This document shows positions 40,889 through 49,835 of a stretch of DNA of 64,000 nt, piece after piece. The position numbers and the translations under genes are program-made. The notes beneath the pieces were generated by a model, which was given only the letters and a program-made list of their open reading frames with translations, was not told the DNA's origin and did no database searches. The stretch is from Streptomyces guryensis (GTDB lineage: Bacteria; Actinomycetota; Actinomycetes; Streptomycetales; Streptomycetaceae): positions 1 through 64,000 of the forward strand of contig NZ_JAJSBI010000026.1 in assembly GCF_021261325.1 (NCBI RefSeq), written 5' to 3'. Numbering within the stretch: position 1 is the stretch's first letter; each line of letters starts with the position of its first letter.

Positions 40889-43800
40889 CTAGAAAATACC
40901 CTTGTAGCCCTGCCAGCCGGAGGCGATCTTCACCCTGCCCCCGAACGACCCCTTCCCGTCACCGGAGTTGCGGTACCCGTTCCCCGCCGTGTCCCGCTCC
41001 ACCAGGTCCGCCTTGCCGTCACCGGTGATGTCGCCGACGCCGACGACCGCGTTGTACGAGCCGCCCCAGTTCGAGAACAGCTTCGCCCGGGCACCGAACG
41101 TGCCGTCGCCCCTGCCGTAGTAGCGGTACAGGGTGTTCGCCTTGTCCTGCGCCAGCAGGTCGCCGATCCCGTCGCCGTTCAGGTCGCCGGCCCCGACGAC
41201 CTTCCTGTAGCCGCGCCAGTCGCCGTACAGCTTCACCCGCGCCGACAGCTGCCCCGTGCTCGTGCCCTTGTACAGGTACACCGTGCCGGTGGAGGCGTTG
41301 CGGGCGATGAGGTCGGGACGGCCGTCCCTGGTCACGTCGCCGGGCGAGGTGAGGACGTCGTACTGGTTCCAGCCGGAGGTGCCCAGCGAGGTGTACGGCG
41401 TCGTCGTCTCCAACGCCCCGCCGCAGTCCGGACGGTAGGCCCGCAGGGCGCCGCTGCTCAGCCGGACCAGGACGTCGTTGCAGCGGTCTCCGTTCAGGTC
41501 GCCGAACGGCACCGGCCTGATCGTCGTCGGCCAGCCGACCCCGGTCACCGTCCCGGAGAAGGTGCCCTTGCCCGTGCCCTGCTGGAAGGCCAGCCCGCCG
41601 GAGGAGCTGAGGGTCAGCAGGTCACCTATGCCGTCCGGCAGGCCCCAGACGCCGCCCACCTGGTCGCGGTGGACGGCCGCGCCCCTGCGTACCTGCACGG
41701 AGCCCTTCACCTGCAGCGGGGCGCCCACGCCGTCCGCCGGGTCGACGCTCAGCGCCCAGTCGTAACCGCCGTTCGGCAGGCGGACGTTCTCGGTCGTCCT
41801 GCCGTACCACTCGACCTTCAGCTCACCGCGCGTCTCACCGCCGCCGCGGGTGTCGACCACCTTGCCGGTCGCCTTGCTGCGCACCGTCAGCTGCCAGCCC
41901 GCGGCCGGCTTCGACAGCAGCACCCGGGTGAGCGGATTGAGCTCGGGGTACTCGGTGTCGGTGGTGACCATGTCCTGGCTGACCGGCGGGTCCAGCAGCC
42001 GCAGCGGCTGCTGCGGGACACCGGACGGGACGAGGTGGACCCGCTCCTGGTCGTCGACGTAGGCGGCGTTCGCCCCCGACTCGTCCACCGTCCAGCGCAC
42101 ATCGCGCTGCGAGACGCCGGTGTCGGGCAGTTCGCCGATCACCCGGCTCTGCGGGGTGCCGTCAGCGACCGTAGTCAGGGTCAGCTTCCCCGACTCCCGG
42201 TCGTGCGTGACGACGAACCCGTCACCGAGCTCCGCCTCACCGGCCGGCACCGGCACGGACTTCTTCGCCGTACGGTCGTACACGCCCGCCCGGCCGTCGC
42301 ACGTCCAGTACAACCAGCGCCCCAGCGCACGGAGTTCGCCGGGGGTGCAGCCGGCGTCGGTGGTCAGCGTCTCGGTGGTGCGCTTCGCCGCCACGTCGTA
42401 CGCGGTGAGCGTGCCCGGCGCCGTGCCCGGGGTCCACAGGATGTTTCCGGACAGGGCGGCGGCACCCATCGGGACGGGGAGGGACGAGGTCGTGTAGTCG
42501 TCGATGCCGTAGACGAACTGCTGGGTGGCGGTCCGGTAGATCAGGTAGCGGCCGGAGACGTCGGTGATCCGCCCGCCCTCGGGCAGCCCGGTCCGCTCCC
42601 AGAAGTCGCCGGGGCCCGGCCCGTCGGCCCTGACCCGGTAGCCCGTCGAGTCGTGCACGAGCCACGCGACCCGGCCGTCGGCGACACCCTGAATCGCGCT
42701 GCACGAGGCGTCGGTCGCCGCGCAGGAACCCACCTGCACCTCGTTACCGGTGAAGTCGTCGCGATCGCCGAACGTGGGGGTGCCGGACGCGGCGACGGTC
42801 CGGCCGCGGGCGTCGCGCGGAACGCCGCCCGCCTGGTCCGCGACGACGAGCCTGCCCTGGTCCAGCGAGATGCCCTGGATCGTCAACGGGGGCTTGGCCA
42901 GCGATTTGACCAGGGTGACGAGCGGGCTGCCGTCGGGACCCGGCTGGATGCGCTGCACGCCCCAGTCGTCGGTGGCGGCGCCGGTACGGCCGACGGCGAC
43001 AGCCGTACCGTCGGAGACGGCCGAGACTCCGGAGTTCGACGCGGCCAGCAGCGTCACCTCGGGACCGCCCGCGATCGCCTTGGCGTACACCTTCGTGCCC
43101 CCGCTGGGCCGGTGCACCAGCCAGTCGCCCACGACGGCCAGGTCCTGCTCCGGGTTGACGCCGCCGCCCGCGAGCGTGACCTCGGCGGGGGCCGCGGAGA
43201 GATCGGCGCGGTCGTAGACCAGGACGGTCGTCTCGTTGGGGTTGAACAGCACGACGTGGTCGGTGGTGACCTGGGCCTTGAGGTAGACCTTGGTGCGCAG
43301 CGGGGTCATGTCCCGCACCTGGCCGGTGTGCCGGTCGACCATCACCGCCAGGTACTGGCCGTCCTTGGCGCCCTGGAACAGCAGCCCGTCCGCGTCCCCG
43401 CCGACCGGCTGCCCGAGGTTCACCCCCGCCGGGACACCGGTCACCGGCACGTCCCGGGTGCCGCCGTCGGCGTCCGGGAGCAGCAGGTGCATCTCGCGCC
43501 AGGTGGTCCCGTTCTCGTCCGTGACGCTGCGGTAGGCGACCGCCAGGTCCTGGTAGCCGGTGAGCACGCTCAGCCCCTCGGGGGCCTGCAGCGTCCGGGT
43601 GCTGCCGTCGACCGCGTTCCACAGGTCGACCCTGCCGCCCGGGTAGCGGCTGACCATGACGTCACCACCGCCGCCGCTCACCGTGCTCCCGCTCGGCCGG
43701 GTCACGGGCACGGACGTGCCGTCGGCGTACCGCGTCCAGACCAGCCCGGCGTCCTCCAGGCTGTGGAAGACGCCCTGCGTCCCGGCCGCGTCGTGACCGC

Positions 43801-43981
43801 TGTACGTGGACGCGCTCCACAGCGCGCCCGAGGTGTACGTGGGGCGCAGGGTCGCCGGCACCACCGTCTCCTGCGCGGTGTCGGCGGCGGCCGGTGACGA
43901 CGGAAGCAGCGGGCTCAGGCCTGCGGCCAGCACCGCCGAGGCGGCGACCAGACGCAGACGTACGAAGCCATGACGGGCCAA
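40889..43981 (-). CDS. Large secreted FG-GAP/VCBS repeat protein
   Basis: About 1030 residues. A signal peptide (ARHGFVRLRLVAASAVLAAG, cut near SSPAAA-DTA) is followed by a beta-propeller-like region and a C-terminal block of FG-GAP repeats with calcium-binding DxDxDG-like loops (DLNGDRCNDVL, DVTRDGRPDLI, DLNGDGIGDLL, DITGDGKADLV). Such proteins are exported; ligand or matrix binding is inferred from the repeats. The TTG at 43981 was chosen because GGAGGG lies five bases upstream; the frame continues 48 codons further with no start signal. It lies 48 bases upstream of the permease gene's reverse-strand start side. Confidence 0.87.
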   Translation of the reverse strand: MARHGFVRLRLVAASAVLAAGLSPLLPSSPAAADTAQETVVPATLRPTYTSGALWSASTYSGHDAAGTQGVFHSLEDAGLVWTRYADGTSVPVTRPSGSTVSGGGGDVMVSRYPGGRVDLWNAVDGSTRTLQAPEGLSVLTGYQDLAVAYRSVTDENGTTWREMHLLLPDADGGTRDVPVTGVPAGVNLGQPVGGDADGLLFQGAKDGQYLAVMVDRHTGQVRDMTPLRTKVYLKAQVTTDHVVLFNPNETTVLVYDRADLSAAPAEVTLAGGGVNPEQDLAVVGDWLVHRPSGGTKVYAKAIAGGPEVTLLAASNSGVSAVSDGTAVAVGRTGAATDDWGVQRIQPGPDGSPLVTLVKSLAKPPLTIQGISLDQGRLVVADQAGGVPRDARGRTVAASGTPTFGDRDDFTGNEVQVGSCAATDASCSAIQGVADGRVAWLVHDSTGYRVRADGPGPGDFWERTGLPEGGRITDVSGRYLIYRTATQQFVYGIDDYTTSSLPVPMGAAALSGNILWTPGTAPGTLTAYDVAAKRTTETLTTDAGCTPGELRALGRWLYWTCDGRAGVYDRTAKKSVPVPAGEAELGDGFVVTHDRESGKLTLTTVADGTPQSRVIGELPDTGVSQRDVRWTVDESGANAAYVDDQERVHLVPSGVPQQPLRLLDPPVSQDMVTTDTEYPELNPLTRVLLSKPAAGWQLTVRSKATGKVVDTRGGGETRGELKVEWYGRTTENVRLPNGGYDWALSVDPADGVGAPLQVKGSVQVRRGAAVHRDQVGGVWGLPDGIGDLLTLSSSGGLAFQQGTGKGTFSGTVTGVGWPTTIRPVPFGDLNGDRCNDVLVRLSSGALRAYRPDCGGALETTTPYTSLGTSGWNQYDVLTSPGDVTRDGRPDLIARNASTGTVYLYKGTSTGQLSARVKLYGDWRGYRKVVGAGDLNGDGIGDLLAQDKANTLYRYYGRGDGTFGARAKLFSNWGGSYNAVVGVGDITGDGKADLVERDTAGNGYRNSGDGKGSFGGRVKIASGWQGYKGIF

Positions 43982-44137
43982 GAAGTCCCTCCCCGAAGAA
44001 CGAGGCGTCGCGCACGCACCCGATGTCCGGTGCCCAGGCCCCCCGGCCGTCACATTCGCCTCAGAAGTCAGCTGATCGTACAGGGAGTTCACGGCCCGGT
44101 AAAAGGTTTTCCAACTGGCTTCCAAGCCACCCGGGAC

Positions 44138-44194
44138 AGCGGAAACGCCGTGGCCCCCCGTCCGGTGGGACGGGGGGCCACGGCGTTCACCGCT
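44138..44194. terminator. Very strong hairpin after the DEAD-box helicase gene
   Basis: Perfect 20-base arms beginning AACGCCGTGGCCCC (44144-44163) and their complement (44168-44187) around loop GGTG. Outer arms AGCGG and CCGCT extend the stem. It lies 23 bases after the helicase stop and before the FG-GAP gene's start. Confidence 0.88.
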
Positions 44195-44216
44195 GAATCA
44201 GATCAGCTGAAGCAGG

Positions 44217-46382
44217 TCAGCCGTTGCGCTTCCAGCGCGGCTTGTCGTCGCGACGGCCGAAGGAGGAGCCGCCGGTGCCGGTGCCGGTGCCGCGGTGGTC
44301 GTCACGGCGGCCGTAGGGACGCTCGTGGCCGCCGGAGCGGAAGCCCGGGCGGTCGCCCTGGCGGTCCCGGTTGAAGGGACGGTCGCTGCCGCGGTGCCCA
44401 CCGCGCTCGTCACGACGCTCGAAGGAACGGCCGGCGGGACGGTCGGACGGACGGTCGTCGCGACGGAAGCCGCCACGGTCGTTGTCACGACGCTCGAACG
44501 AACGGCCACCACGGTCGTCACGACGCTCGAAGGAACGGCCGGCGGGACGGTCGGACGGACGGTCGTCACGGCGGAAGCCGCCACGGTCGTTGTCACGACG
44601 CTCGAACGAACGGCCACCACGGTCGTCACGACGCTCGAAGGAACGGCCACCACGGTCATCGCGACGGTCATCGCGGCGGAACCCGCCACGGTCGTTGTCA
44701 CGACGCTCGAAACCACGGTCGCGGTCGCGGTCGCGGTTGAAGCCACCCCGGTCGCCCCGGTCGTTGTCCCGACGCTCGAAGGAACGGCCACCGCGGTCGT
44801 CCCGACGGTCATCGCGGCGGAACCCGCCACGGTCGTTGTCACGACGCTCGCGACGCTCGTACGACGACGGAGCCTGCGCCCGCTCGACGTCCTGCGCGAC
44901 GGGCTGCTCGGGCACCGACGCCGAGGCAGCCTCGACGGCCTCGGCGACCACGGCCTGCGCCTCGGCGACCGCGGCCTCCGGGTCCTCGCCGCGCTCGCGC
45001 GCGGCCCGGGCGACGAGGCGGTCGGCCTCCTCGCGCAGCTCGGTCGCGCGCCGCTGCGCCCGCTCCAGCTGCTTGGTGAGGTGGGCGACCTCGCGCTCGG
45101 CCTGCTGAGCCGCGTTGCCCGCGGACTCGGACTGGACCTCGGTCATCGAACGAGCACCGGTGATCTCGGCGACCTCGGGCTCGAAGGCCGTACCGGAGTT
45201 GATGATGTGACGCCCGGCGTCGACGCCCGCGTCCTCCATCAGCCGGAAGATCTGGCGGCGCTGGTGCGGCAGGGAGAGGGAGACGACCGTTCCCGTACGA
45301 CCGGCACGGGCCGTGCGGCCCGCACGGTGCAGGTAGTCCTTGTGGTCGCCGGCCGGGTCCACGTTCAGCACGAGGTCGATGCCGTCGACGTGGATACCGC
45401 GGGCGGCGACGTCGGTGGCGACGAGGGCGTTGACGTAACCGTCCTTGAAGTCGGCCAGCGTGCGCGTCCGCGCGCCCTGCGTCATGCCGCCGTGCAGCGC
45501 GTCGGCCTTCACGCCGGACTCGCGCAGCTGCTCGGCGATGCGGTCGGCGCCCAGCTGCGTGCGGACGAAGATGATGGTGCGGCCCTTGCGGGAGGCGATG
45601 GCGGCGGTGACCGGCGCCTTGTCCTTGGGCTTCACGATCAGGATGTGGTGCGACATGGTCGTGACGTTGCCCTGGGCGCTGTCGACCTCGTGCGAGACCG
45701 GGTCGACCAGGTAGCGCTTGACCAGCGTGGAGATCTCGTTCTCCATCGTGGCCGAGAACAGCATCCGCTGACCGCCGGCCGGGATCTGGTCGAGCAGCTC
45801 GGTGACCTCGGGCAGGAAGCCCAGGTCGGACATCTGGTCGGCCTCGTCCAGGACGGCGACCTCGACGTTCTCCAGGGAGCAGGCGCCGCGGTTGATGATG
45901 TCGCGCAGTCGGCCCGGGGTGGCGACGAGGATGTCGACGCCGCGCTCAAGGGCGTAGATCTGGTTGCCCATCGACGTACCGCCGCAGACGACCTTCATCT
46001 TGAGGCCGACGACGTCGCCGTAGGGCTGGAGGGCGTCCGCGACCTGCATCGCGAGCTCACGGGTCGGGGTGAGGATGACGGCGCGCGGCTTGTGCTTCTC
46101 GGTGCGGCTGCCGGCGAGACGCGCCAGGACCGGCAGACCGAAGGAGAGGGTCTTGCCGGAGCCGGTGCGGCCACGGCCGAGGATGTCCTTGCCGGCCAGG
46201 GCGTCCGGGATGGTCGCGGCCTGGATCGGGAAGGGGGTGGTCACGCCGTTCTGGGCGAGCTTGCGCACCACGCCCTCGGGGAGACCGAGGTCCGCGAAGG
46301 TGACTTCGGGAGTGGCCTCGGTGACGTCCTCGGTGCCCTCGTTCTCGGGCACGACGACGTGATCAGTACTGGAAATGGACAT
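44217..46382 (-). CDS. DEAD-box RNA helicase with RGG-like C-terminal repeats
   Basis: About 721 residues. Motifs in order: Q-motif region TPFPIQAATIPD, motif I GRTGSGKT (71-78), Ia PTRELA, II VLDEADQM, III SAT, V TDVAARGIHV and VI HRAGRTARAG. A coiled segment (~430-470) and a ~250-residue basic, Arg/Asp/Gly tail of FERRDDRGGRS-type repeats follow. It should unwind or remodel RNA, for example in ribosome assembly or cold adaptation; the tail would bind RNA and might promote condensates. The leader of over 100 bases contains hairpins (GACCGC and GCGGTC near 46445-46465). Start ATG of MSISSTDH. Confidence 0.93.
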   Translation of the reverse strand: MSISSTDHVVVPENEGTEDVTEATPEVTFADLGLPEGVVRKLAQNGVTTPFPIQAATIPDALAGKDILGRGRTGSGKTLSFGLPVLARLAGSRTEKHKPRAVILTPTRELAMQVADALQPYGDVVGLKMKVVCGGTSMGNQIYALERGVDILVATPGRLRDIINRGACSLENVEVAVLDEADQMSDLGFLPEVTELLDQIPAGGQRMLFSATMENEISTLVKRYLVDPVSHEVDSAQGNVTTMSHHILIVKPKDKAPVTAAIASRKGRTIIFVRTQLGADRIAEQLRESGVKADALHGGMTQGARTRTLADFKDGYVNALVATDVAARGIHVDGIDLVLNVDPAGDHKDYLHRAGRTARAGRTGTVVSLSLPHQRRQIFRLMEDAGVDAGRHIINSGTAFEPEVAEITGARSMTEVQSESAGNAAQQAEREVAHLTKQLERAQRRATELREEADRLVARAARERGEDPEAAVAEAQAVVAEAVEAASASVPEQPVAQDVERAQAPSSYERRERRDNDRGGFRRDDRRDDRGGRSFERRDNDRGDRGGFNRDRDRDRGFERRDNDRGGFRRDDRRDDRGGRSFERRDDRGGRSFERRDNDRGGFRRDDRPSDRPAGRSFERRDDRGGRSFERRDNDRGGFRRDDRPSDRPAGRSFERRDERGGHRGSDRPFNRDRQGDRPGFRSGGHERPYGRRDDHRGTGTGTGGSSFGRRDDKPRWKRNG
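44407..44567. repeat. 108-bp period repeat in helicase tail
   Basis: A 53-base segment at 44407-44459 recurs exactly at 44515-44567. The sequence between is also repeated almost perfectly after the second copy, giving about two units of 108 bases (36 codons). Encoded repeat unit: FERRDDRGGRS, FERRDNDRGGF, RRDDRPSDRPAGRS. Confidence 0.85.
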
Positions 46383-46599
46383 GCGTAAGCGAAACCTTCC
46401 GGAGTCTCGTCGGCACGCGCCCGTCAACTCCGTGATTTCGCAATACGACCGCCTCTATGCGGTCAGCCACGGCAAGGGAGAGAACGCGCCACGCGGCGCT
46501 CTCTGCAATGGCGCCGGGCAATGGGATCAAACGATCTACCACCATACGCACCCTGTACCCCCCGAGGCAAACCGAGCCCCCGAGACGCTCGTCACGTCC

Positions 46600-47124
46600 C
46601 TACGCGGGTGACCCCGCCGTCGGAGCCGGCTCCCGCTCGGTCATCTGCGGCGACTCCTCGTGCGCCGAGGACGACGGCTCGGCGACCGTCGGCTCCGGCG
46701 AGGCGGGGGTCGGCTGCTCGGTGGGCGTCGGCTGGGGGTCGGCCGTGTGCGTCGGGGTCGGCGACGCGACGGTCGGCGCGGGAACCCCGGGCTGCTCGCT
46801 CTTCCCGTTCCCGGGCTTGCCCGCCGGAGGAGCGGACTTGCCGTCCCCCGCGGACGGCGAGGCCGACGGGGACGCCGACTTCCCGTCCTTGCCCTTCTCC
46901 CGCTTGCCGCCCTTGTGCTTGCCGTCGGCGGTGACACCGGACCCGACGCCCCTGCCGGACAGCCCCGCCGCCCCGTCCGGCCCCTCGCCGCCCCGCTGCC
47001 CCGCGGAGTGCGACGGCTTCGCGCCCCCGCCTCCCCCGTCCTCGCCCACACTCATGCAGCCGGCTGCAGCGGCGACGGCCATGACCGTGGCGGCCAGACG
47101 GACGGGTACGTACAAGCGGCGCAC
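46600..47124 (-). CDS. Pro/Gly/Lys-rich lipoprotein
   Basis: 174 residues. A short lipoprotein signal (MRRLYVPVRLAATVMAVA) ends in lipobox AAAGC. The mature chain is low complexity: Gly-rich, then Lys/Gly, then long Pro/Thr/Glu stretches, with no recognisable domain. It is probably an extended cell-surface lipoprotein. GTG start with GGAGG nine bases upstream. It lies 76 bases from the zincin gene on the same strand and may share its transcript. Function unknown. Confidence 0.8.
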   Translation of the reverse strand: MRRLYVPVRLAATVMAVAAAAGCMSVGEDGGGGGAKPSHSAGQRGGEGPDGAAGLSGRGVGSGVTADGKHKGGKREKGKDGKSASPSASPSAGDGKSAPPAGKPGNGKSEQPGVPAPTVASPTPTHTADPQPTPTEQPTPASPEPTVAEPSSSAHEESPQMTEREPAPTAGSPA

Positions 47125-47200
47125 GGGAAGCCACCTCCGAGGCGAGGGAAGGAGTCAACCTGCCCAACTCCCGCCGCCCACAAGAGGACACGCGCCCCGG

Positions 47201-47551
47201 TCACCCGTATCCCAGGGCGTGCAGCCGCGCGTCGTCGATCCCGAAGTGGTGCGCGATCTCGTGCACCACGGTGACCTCGGTCTCCGCGACGACGTCCTCC
47301 CGCGACGCGCACATCCTGAGCGTCGGCCCCCGGTAGATCGTGATGCGGTCCGGCAGCACCCCGGCGTACCACTCACCCCGGTCCGTCAGCGGAGTGCCCT
47401 CGTACAGCCCGAGCAGCTCGGGATCGTCCGCCGGCGGCTCGTCCTCGACGAACACCGCGACGTTGTCCATCAGCCGCGTCAACTCCGGCGGGATCCGGTC
47501 GAGCGCCTCGGCGACCAGTTCCTCGAACTCCTCGCGCGTCATCTCCAGCAC
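47201..47551 (-). CDS. Small zincin-like metallopeptidase
   Basis: About 116 residues. The zinc motif HEIAHHFGID (HExxH plus downstream Asp) lies near the C-terminus, and the N-terminal half (TREEFEELVAEALDRIPPEL) matches the small MMP/DUF1025-type zincin family widespread in Actinobacteria. Substrates are unknown. I prefer the GTG giving VLEMTREEF; a GTG six codons upstream is the alternative. It is divergent from the phosphoesterase gene. Confidence 0.85.
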   Translation of the reverse strand: MLEMTREEFEELVAEALDRIPPELTRLMDNVAVFVEDEPPADDPELLGLYEGTPLTDRGEWYAGVLPDRITIYRGPTLRMCASREDVVAETEVTVVHEIAHHFGIDDARLHALGYG

Positions 47552-47636
47552 AGGCCCATTGTCGGCCACGACGCGTCCGTACGAGAGTCATGGACCCACC
47601 CGCATATCCGCCCCCGCACTTGGGCATACGGGACCA

Positions 47637-49157
47637 ATGGCCCGCGTCCCCGCCATCGCCGCCACCGTCCTGAGCCGCATACGCAAGTCCCCGCGCACCC
47701 TCGCCCGCCACTACCGCGCACGCCGCCCCCAACCGGCCGTTGAGCTGGTCCGGCAGCCGCACCCCTGGCCCCGCGCCCTGGGGCTGGCCGCCGTGGTCCT
47801 GCTCGGCGCCTGGCTGGGGCTGCTGGTCGTCGGCAACGTTCGGGTCCCGGTCGGCCCCATGAACACGACCATGACCCTGCGTCCGTCCGTCAGCGGCGGC
47901 ACGAAGATCAACATCTCGCCGCTCGGCGCGCTGCAGCTGAACAGCCACCAGGCGCCGCTCCGCCTGGACGTGAACGTCGACCAGCTCGACCCGGTCCGCG
48001 CCCAGGCCCTGGTCGACCACCCCGAACGCCTCTCCGGCCTCCAGGACGAGGTCGTCCACGACGTCGAGCACGGCACCCTCGACGTGGCCCTGCGCTCCTG
48101 CGTCGCCGTCGTGTCGGGCGCCACGGTCCTGGGCCTCGCGGTCTACCGCCGCCCCCGCCGCGCCCTCGCCGCCGGCGGCACCGCCCTGGCCCTCCTCATG
48201 GCCTGCGGAGCCTCGGTGTACGCGACCTGGAACCCCGAATCCGTCCTCGAACCGAAGTACTCGGGCCTGCTCTCCTCCGCGCCCTCCCTGGTCGGCAACG
48301 CCCGCAACATCGTCACCGAATTCGACGTCTACCAGAAGGAGTTGGCCCGCCTGGTGACCAACGTGACGAAGCTCTACGACGTCACGTCCACCCTCCCGGC
48401 CTACCAGCCGGACCCGACCACCGTCCGCGTCCTGCACGTCTCGGACATCCACCTCAACCCCGCGAGCTGGAAGATCATCGCCTCGCTGGTGGACCAGTAC
48501 AAGGTGAACGTGATCGTCGACACGGGCGACACGATGGACCACGGCTCGGCGGCGGAGAACGGCTTCCTCGACCCGATCGCGGACCTGGGAGCGCCGTACG
48601 TCTGGGTCCGCGGCAACCACGACTCGAATATCACCCAGCGCTATCTGCAGCGCATGAAGAACGTGCACGTCCTGGACGACGGCCGGGCGGAGACCATCGC
48701 GGGCCTGCGGTTCGCGGGCATCGGCGACCCGCAGTTCACCCCCGACCGCTCGAAGGTGCTGGGAGCCGCCCAGTCGGAGGAACTGGCCGGCGCCCGCCTG
48801 GCCGCGGCCCTGAATGACCATAAGAACGCGGGCACCCCGGTCGACGTGGCCATGGCCCACGAGCCCTCGGCGGCCCGCAGGGTGGACGGCGAGGTGCCGC
48901 TGGTCCTGTGCGGGCACCTGCACCACGAGGGCGACGAGATCCTGCCGCACGGCACCCGGCTGCGCATGGAGGGCTCGACGGGCGGCAGCGGCCTGCGCGC
49001 CCTGGAGCACAGGTACCCGGCCCCCATCGAGGCCTCGATCCTCTACTTCGACCGCGACACCCGCCGCCTCCAGGCCTGGGACGCGATCAAACTGGGCGGC
49101 CTGGGCCTGACGACGGCCGAGGTCAGCCGCCACCTCCCGAAGGAGAACCAGCCCTGA
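47637..49157 (+). CDS. Membrane-anchored metallophosphoesterase
   Basis: About 506 residues. Two transmembrane regions lie near residues 45-65 and 155-205, and a calcineurin-type phosphoesterase domain fills residues ~270-490. Its metal motifs are complete: DIHLN (D-x-H), DTGDTMDHG (G-D-x-x-D-H/G), GNHDS and GHLHH. The catalytic domain probably faces outwards. The substrate is unknown (phosphodiester, nucleotide or lipid head group). The ATG has only a weak upstream GGGACC. It is followed by the tRNA operon promoter. Confidence 0.87.
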   Translation: MARVPAIAATVLSRIRKSPRTLARHYRARRPQPAVELVRQPHPWPRALGLAAVVLLGAWLGLLVVGNVRVPVGPMNTTMTLRPSVSGGTKINISPLGALQLNSHQAPLRLDVNVDQLDPVRAQALVDHPERLSGLQDEVVHDVEHGTLDVALRSCVAVVSGATVLGLAVYRRPRRALAAGGTALALLMACGASVYATWNPESVLEPKYSGLLSSAPSLVGNARNIVTEFDVYQKELARLVTNVTKLYDVTSTLPAYQPDPTTVRVLHVSDIHLNPASWKIIASLVDQYKVNVIVDTGDTMDHGSAAENGFLDPIADLGAPYVWVRGNHDSNITQRYLQRMKNVHVLDDGRAETIAGLRFAGIGDPQFTPDRSKVLGAAQSEELAGARLAAALNDHKNAGTPVDVAMAHEPSAARRVDGEVPLVLCGHLHHEGDEILPHGTRLRMEGSTGGSGLRALEHRYPAPIEASILYFDRDTRRLQAWDAIKLGGLGLTTAEVSRHLPKENQP

Positions 49158-49177
49158 GCCCCCCTTTCTATCTGGTT

Positions 49178-49207
49178 TGGTCCGCGTCCAGGCCACGTAG
49201 TACAGTC
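49178..49207 (+). promoter_or_regulatory. Probable promoter of the tRNA-Glu-Asp-Phe operon
   Basis: TTGGTC and TACAGT separated by 18 bases. The word GTACAGTCTGTTC around the -10 box recurs as GTACAGTCTCTTC in front of the second tRNA-Asp gene. It lies about 150 bases before tRNA-Glu. Confidence 0.55.
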
Positions 49208-49360
49208 TGTTCGTGCCCAAGGGCGCCGGTCAGGGCTTGACCGTCCCGAGCTTCTGTCGAAGCGAAGGAGAAGCGGAACCCCTCGGGGGAAAGCGGAGTC
49301 ACATGCTTCTCACGTCCCCTTCGGGAACGCGAAGACGAAGCAGAGCGGTACTGGCTGTTC

Positions 49361-49433
49361 GCCCTCATCGTCTAGCGGCCTAGGACGCCGCCCTTTCAAG
49401 GCGGTAGCACGGGTTCGAATCCCGTTGGGGGCA
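49361..49433 (+). tRNA. tRNA-Glu (TTC)
   Basis: 73 bases. Acceptor GCCCTCA pairs with TGGGGGC (one G-T pair), anticodon loop CTTTCAA, T-arm ACGGGTTCGAATCCCGT. First of three tRNAs in one transcript; CCA is not encoded. Confidence 0.97.
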
Positions 49434-49471
49434 CGCAACACCGTGTGCGACACTGTCGTACGCAACAGCTT

Positions 49472-49546
49472 GGTCCTGTGGAGCAGTTTGGAGTGCTCGC
49501 CACCCTGTCAAGGTGGAGGCCGCGGGTTCAAATCCCGTCAGGACCG
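49472..49546 (+). tRNA. tRNA-Asp (GTC), copy 1
   Basis: 75 bases. Acceptor GGTCCTG pairs with CAGGACC, anticodon loop CTGTCAA, T-arm GCGGGTTCAAATCCCGT. Identical over its full length to the copy at 54606. Confidence 0.97.
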
Positions 49547-49570
49547 CTGAGGTTTCCTCGGAAGCCTCGT

Positions 49571-49644
49571 GGCTGGGTAGCTCAGTTGGTACGAGCGATC
49601 GCCTGAAAAGCGATAGGTCGCCGGTTCGACCCCGGCCCCAGCCA
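49571..49644 (+). tRNA. tRNA-Phe (GAA)
   Basis: 74 bases. Acceptor GGCTGGG pairs with CCCAGCC, anticodon loop CTGAAAA, T-arm GCCGGTTCGACCCCGGC. Last of the operon, followed eight bases later by a terminator hairpin. Confidence 0.97.
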
Positions 49645-49651
49645 CAATCCC

Positions 49652-49681
49652 AGAGCCTCCGTCCATCCGGACGGGGGCTCT
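49652..49681 (+). terminator. Terminator of the tRNA operon
   Basis: 13-base arms AGAGCCTCCGTCC and GGACGGGGGCTCT (one T-G pair) with loop ATCC, directly after tRNA-Phe. Confidence 0.85.
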
Positions 49682-49728
49682 GCCCGTTCCACCTGCACCG
49701 TTCCAGGCCCCACTCACACCAACCACCC

Positions 49729-49792
49729 GCCACCCTGCCAAGGTGGGGGCCGCGGGCGATAGGTCGCCGGTTCGACCCCGTCCCCGGCCACA
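49729..49792 (+). pseudogene. Chimeric tRNA remnant (Asp 5' part + Phe 3' part)
   Basis: GCCACCCTGCCAAGGTGG through CCGCGGG matches the anticodon-to-T-arm part of tRNA-Asp with two changes. It runs directly into CGATAGGTCGCCGGTTCGAC and CCCGTCCCCGGCCACA, which match the 3' half of tRNA-Phe including the base after CCAGCCA. The anticodon position is changed (GCC) and no 5' acceptor half exists, so it cannot be a functional tRNA. It looks like a recombination product of the two genes just upstream. Confidence 0.8.
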
Positions 49793-49835
49793 CCGTACGG
49801 ACACGGGTTGTACATACGTTGAGTGGAGGGCACTG

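Noticed and set aside
40079..43897. 1272-codon plus-strand open frame over the permease and FG-GAP genes
   Set aside because: Crosses two real minus-strand genes and their gap; Arg/Gly/Val/Asp-biased translation without any motif.
44295..46388. Plus-strand open frame opposite the DEAD-box helicase
   Set aside because: Translates the repeat tail into Val/Thr/Ala runs; the helicase motifs prove the minus strand is coding.
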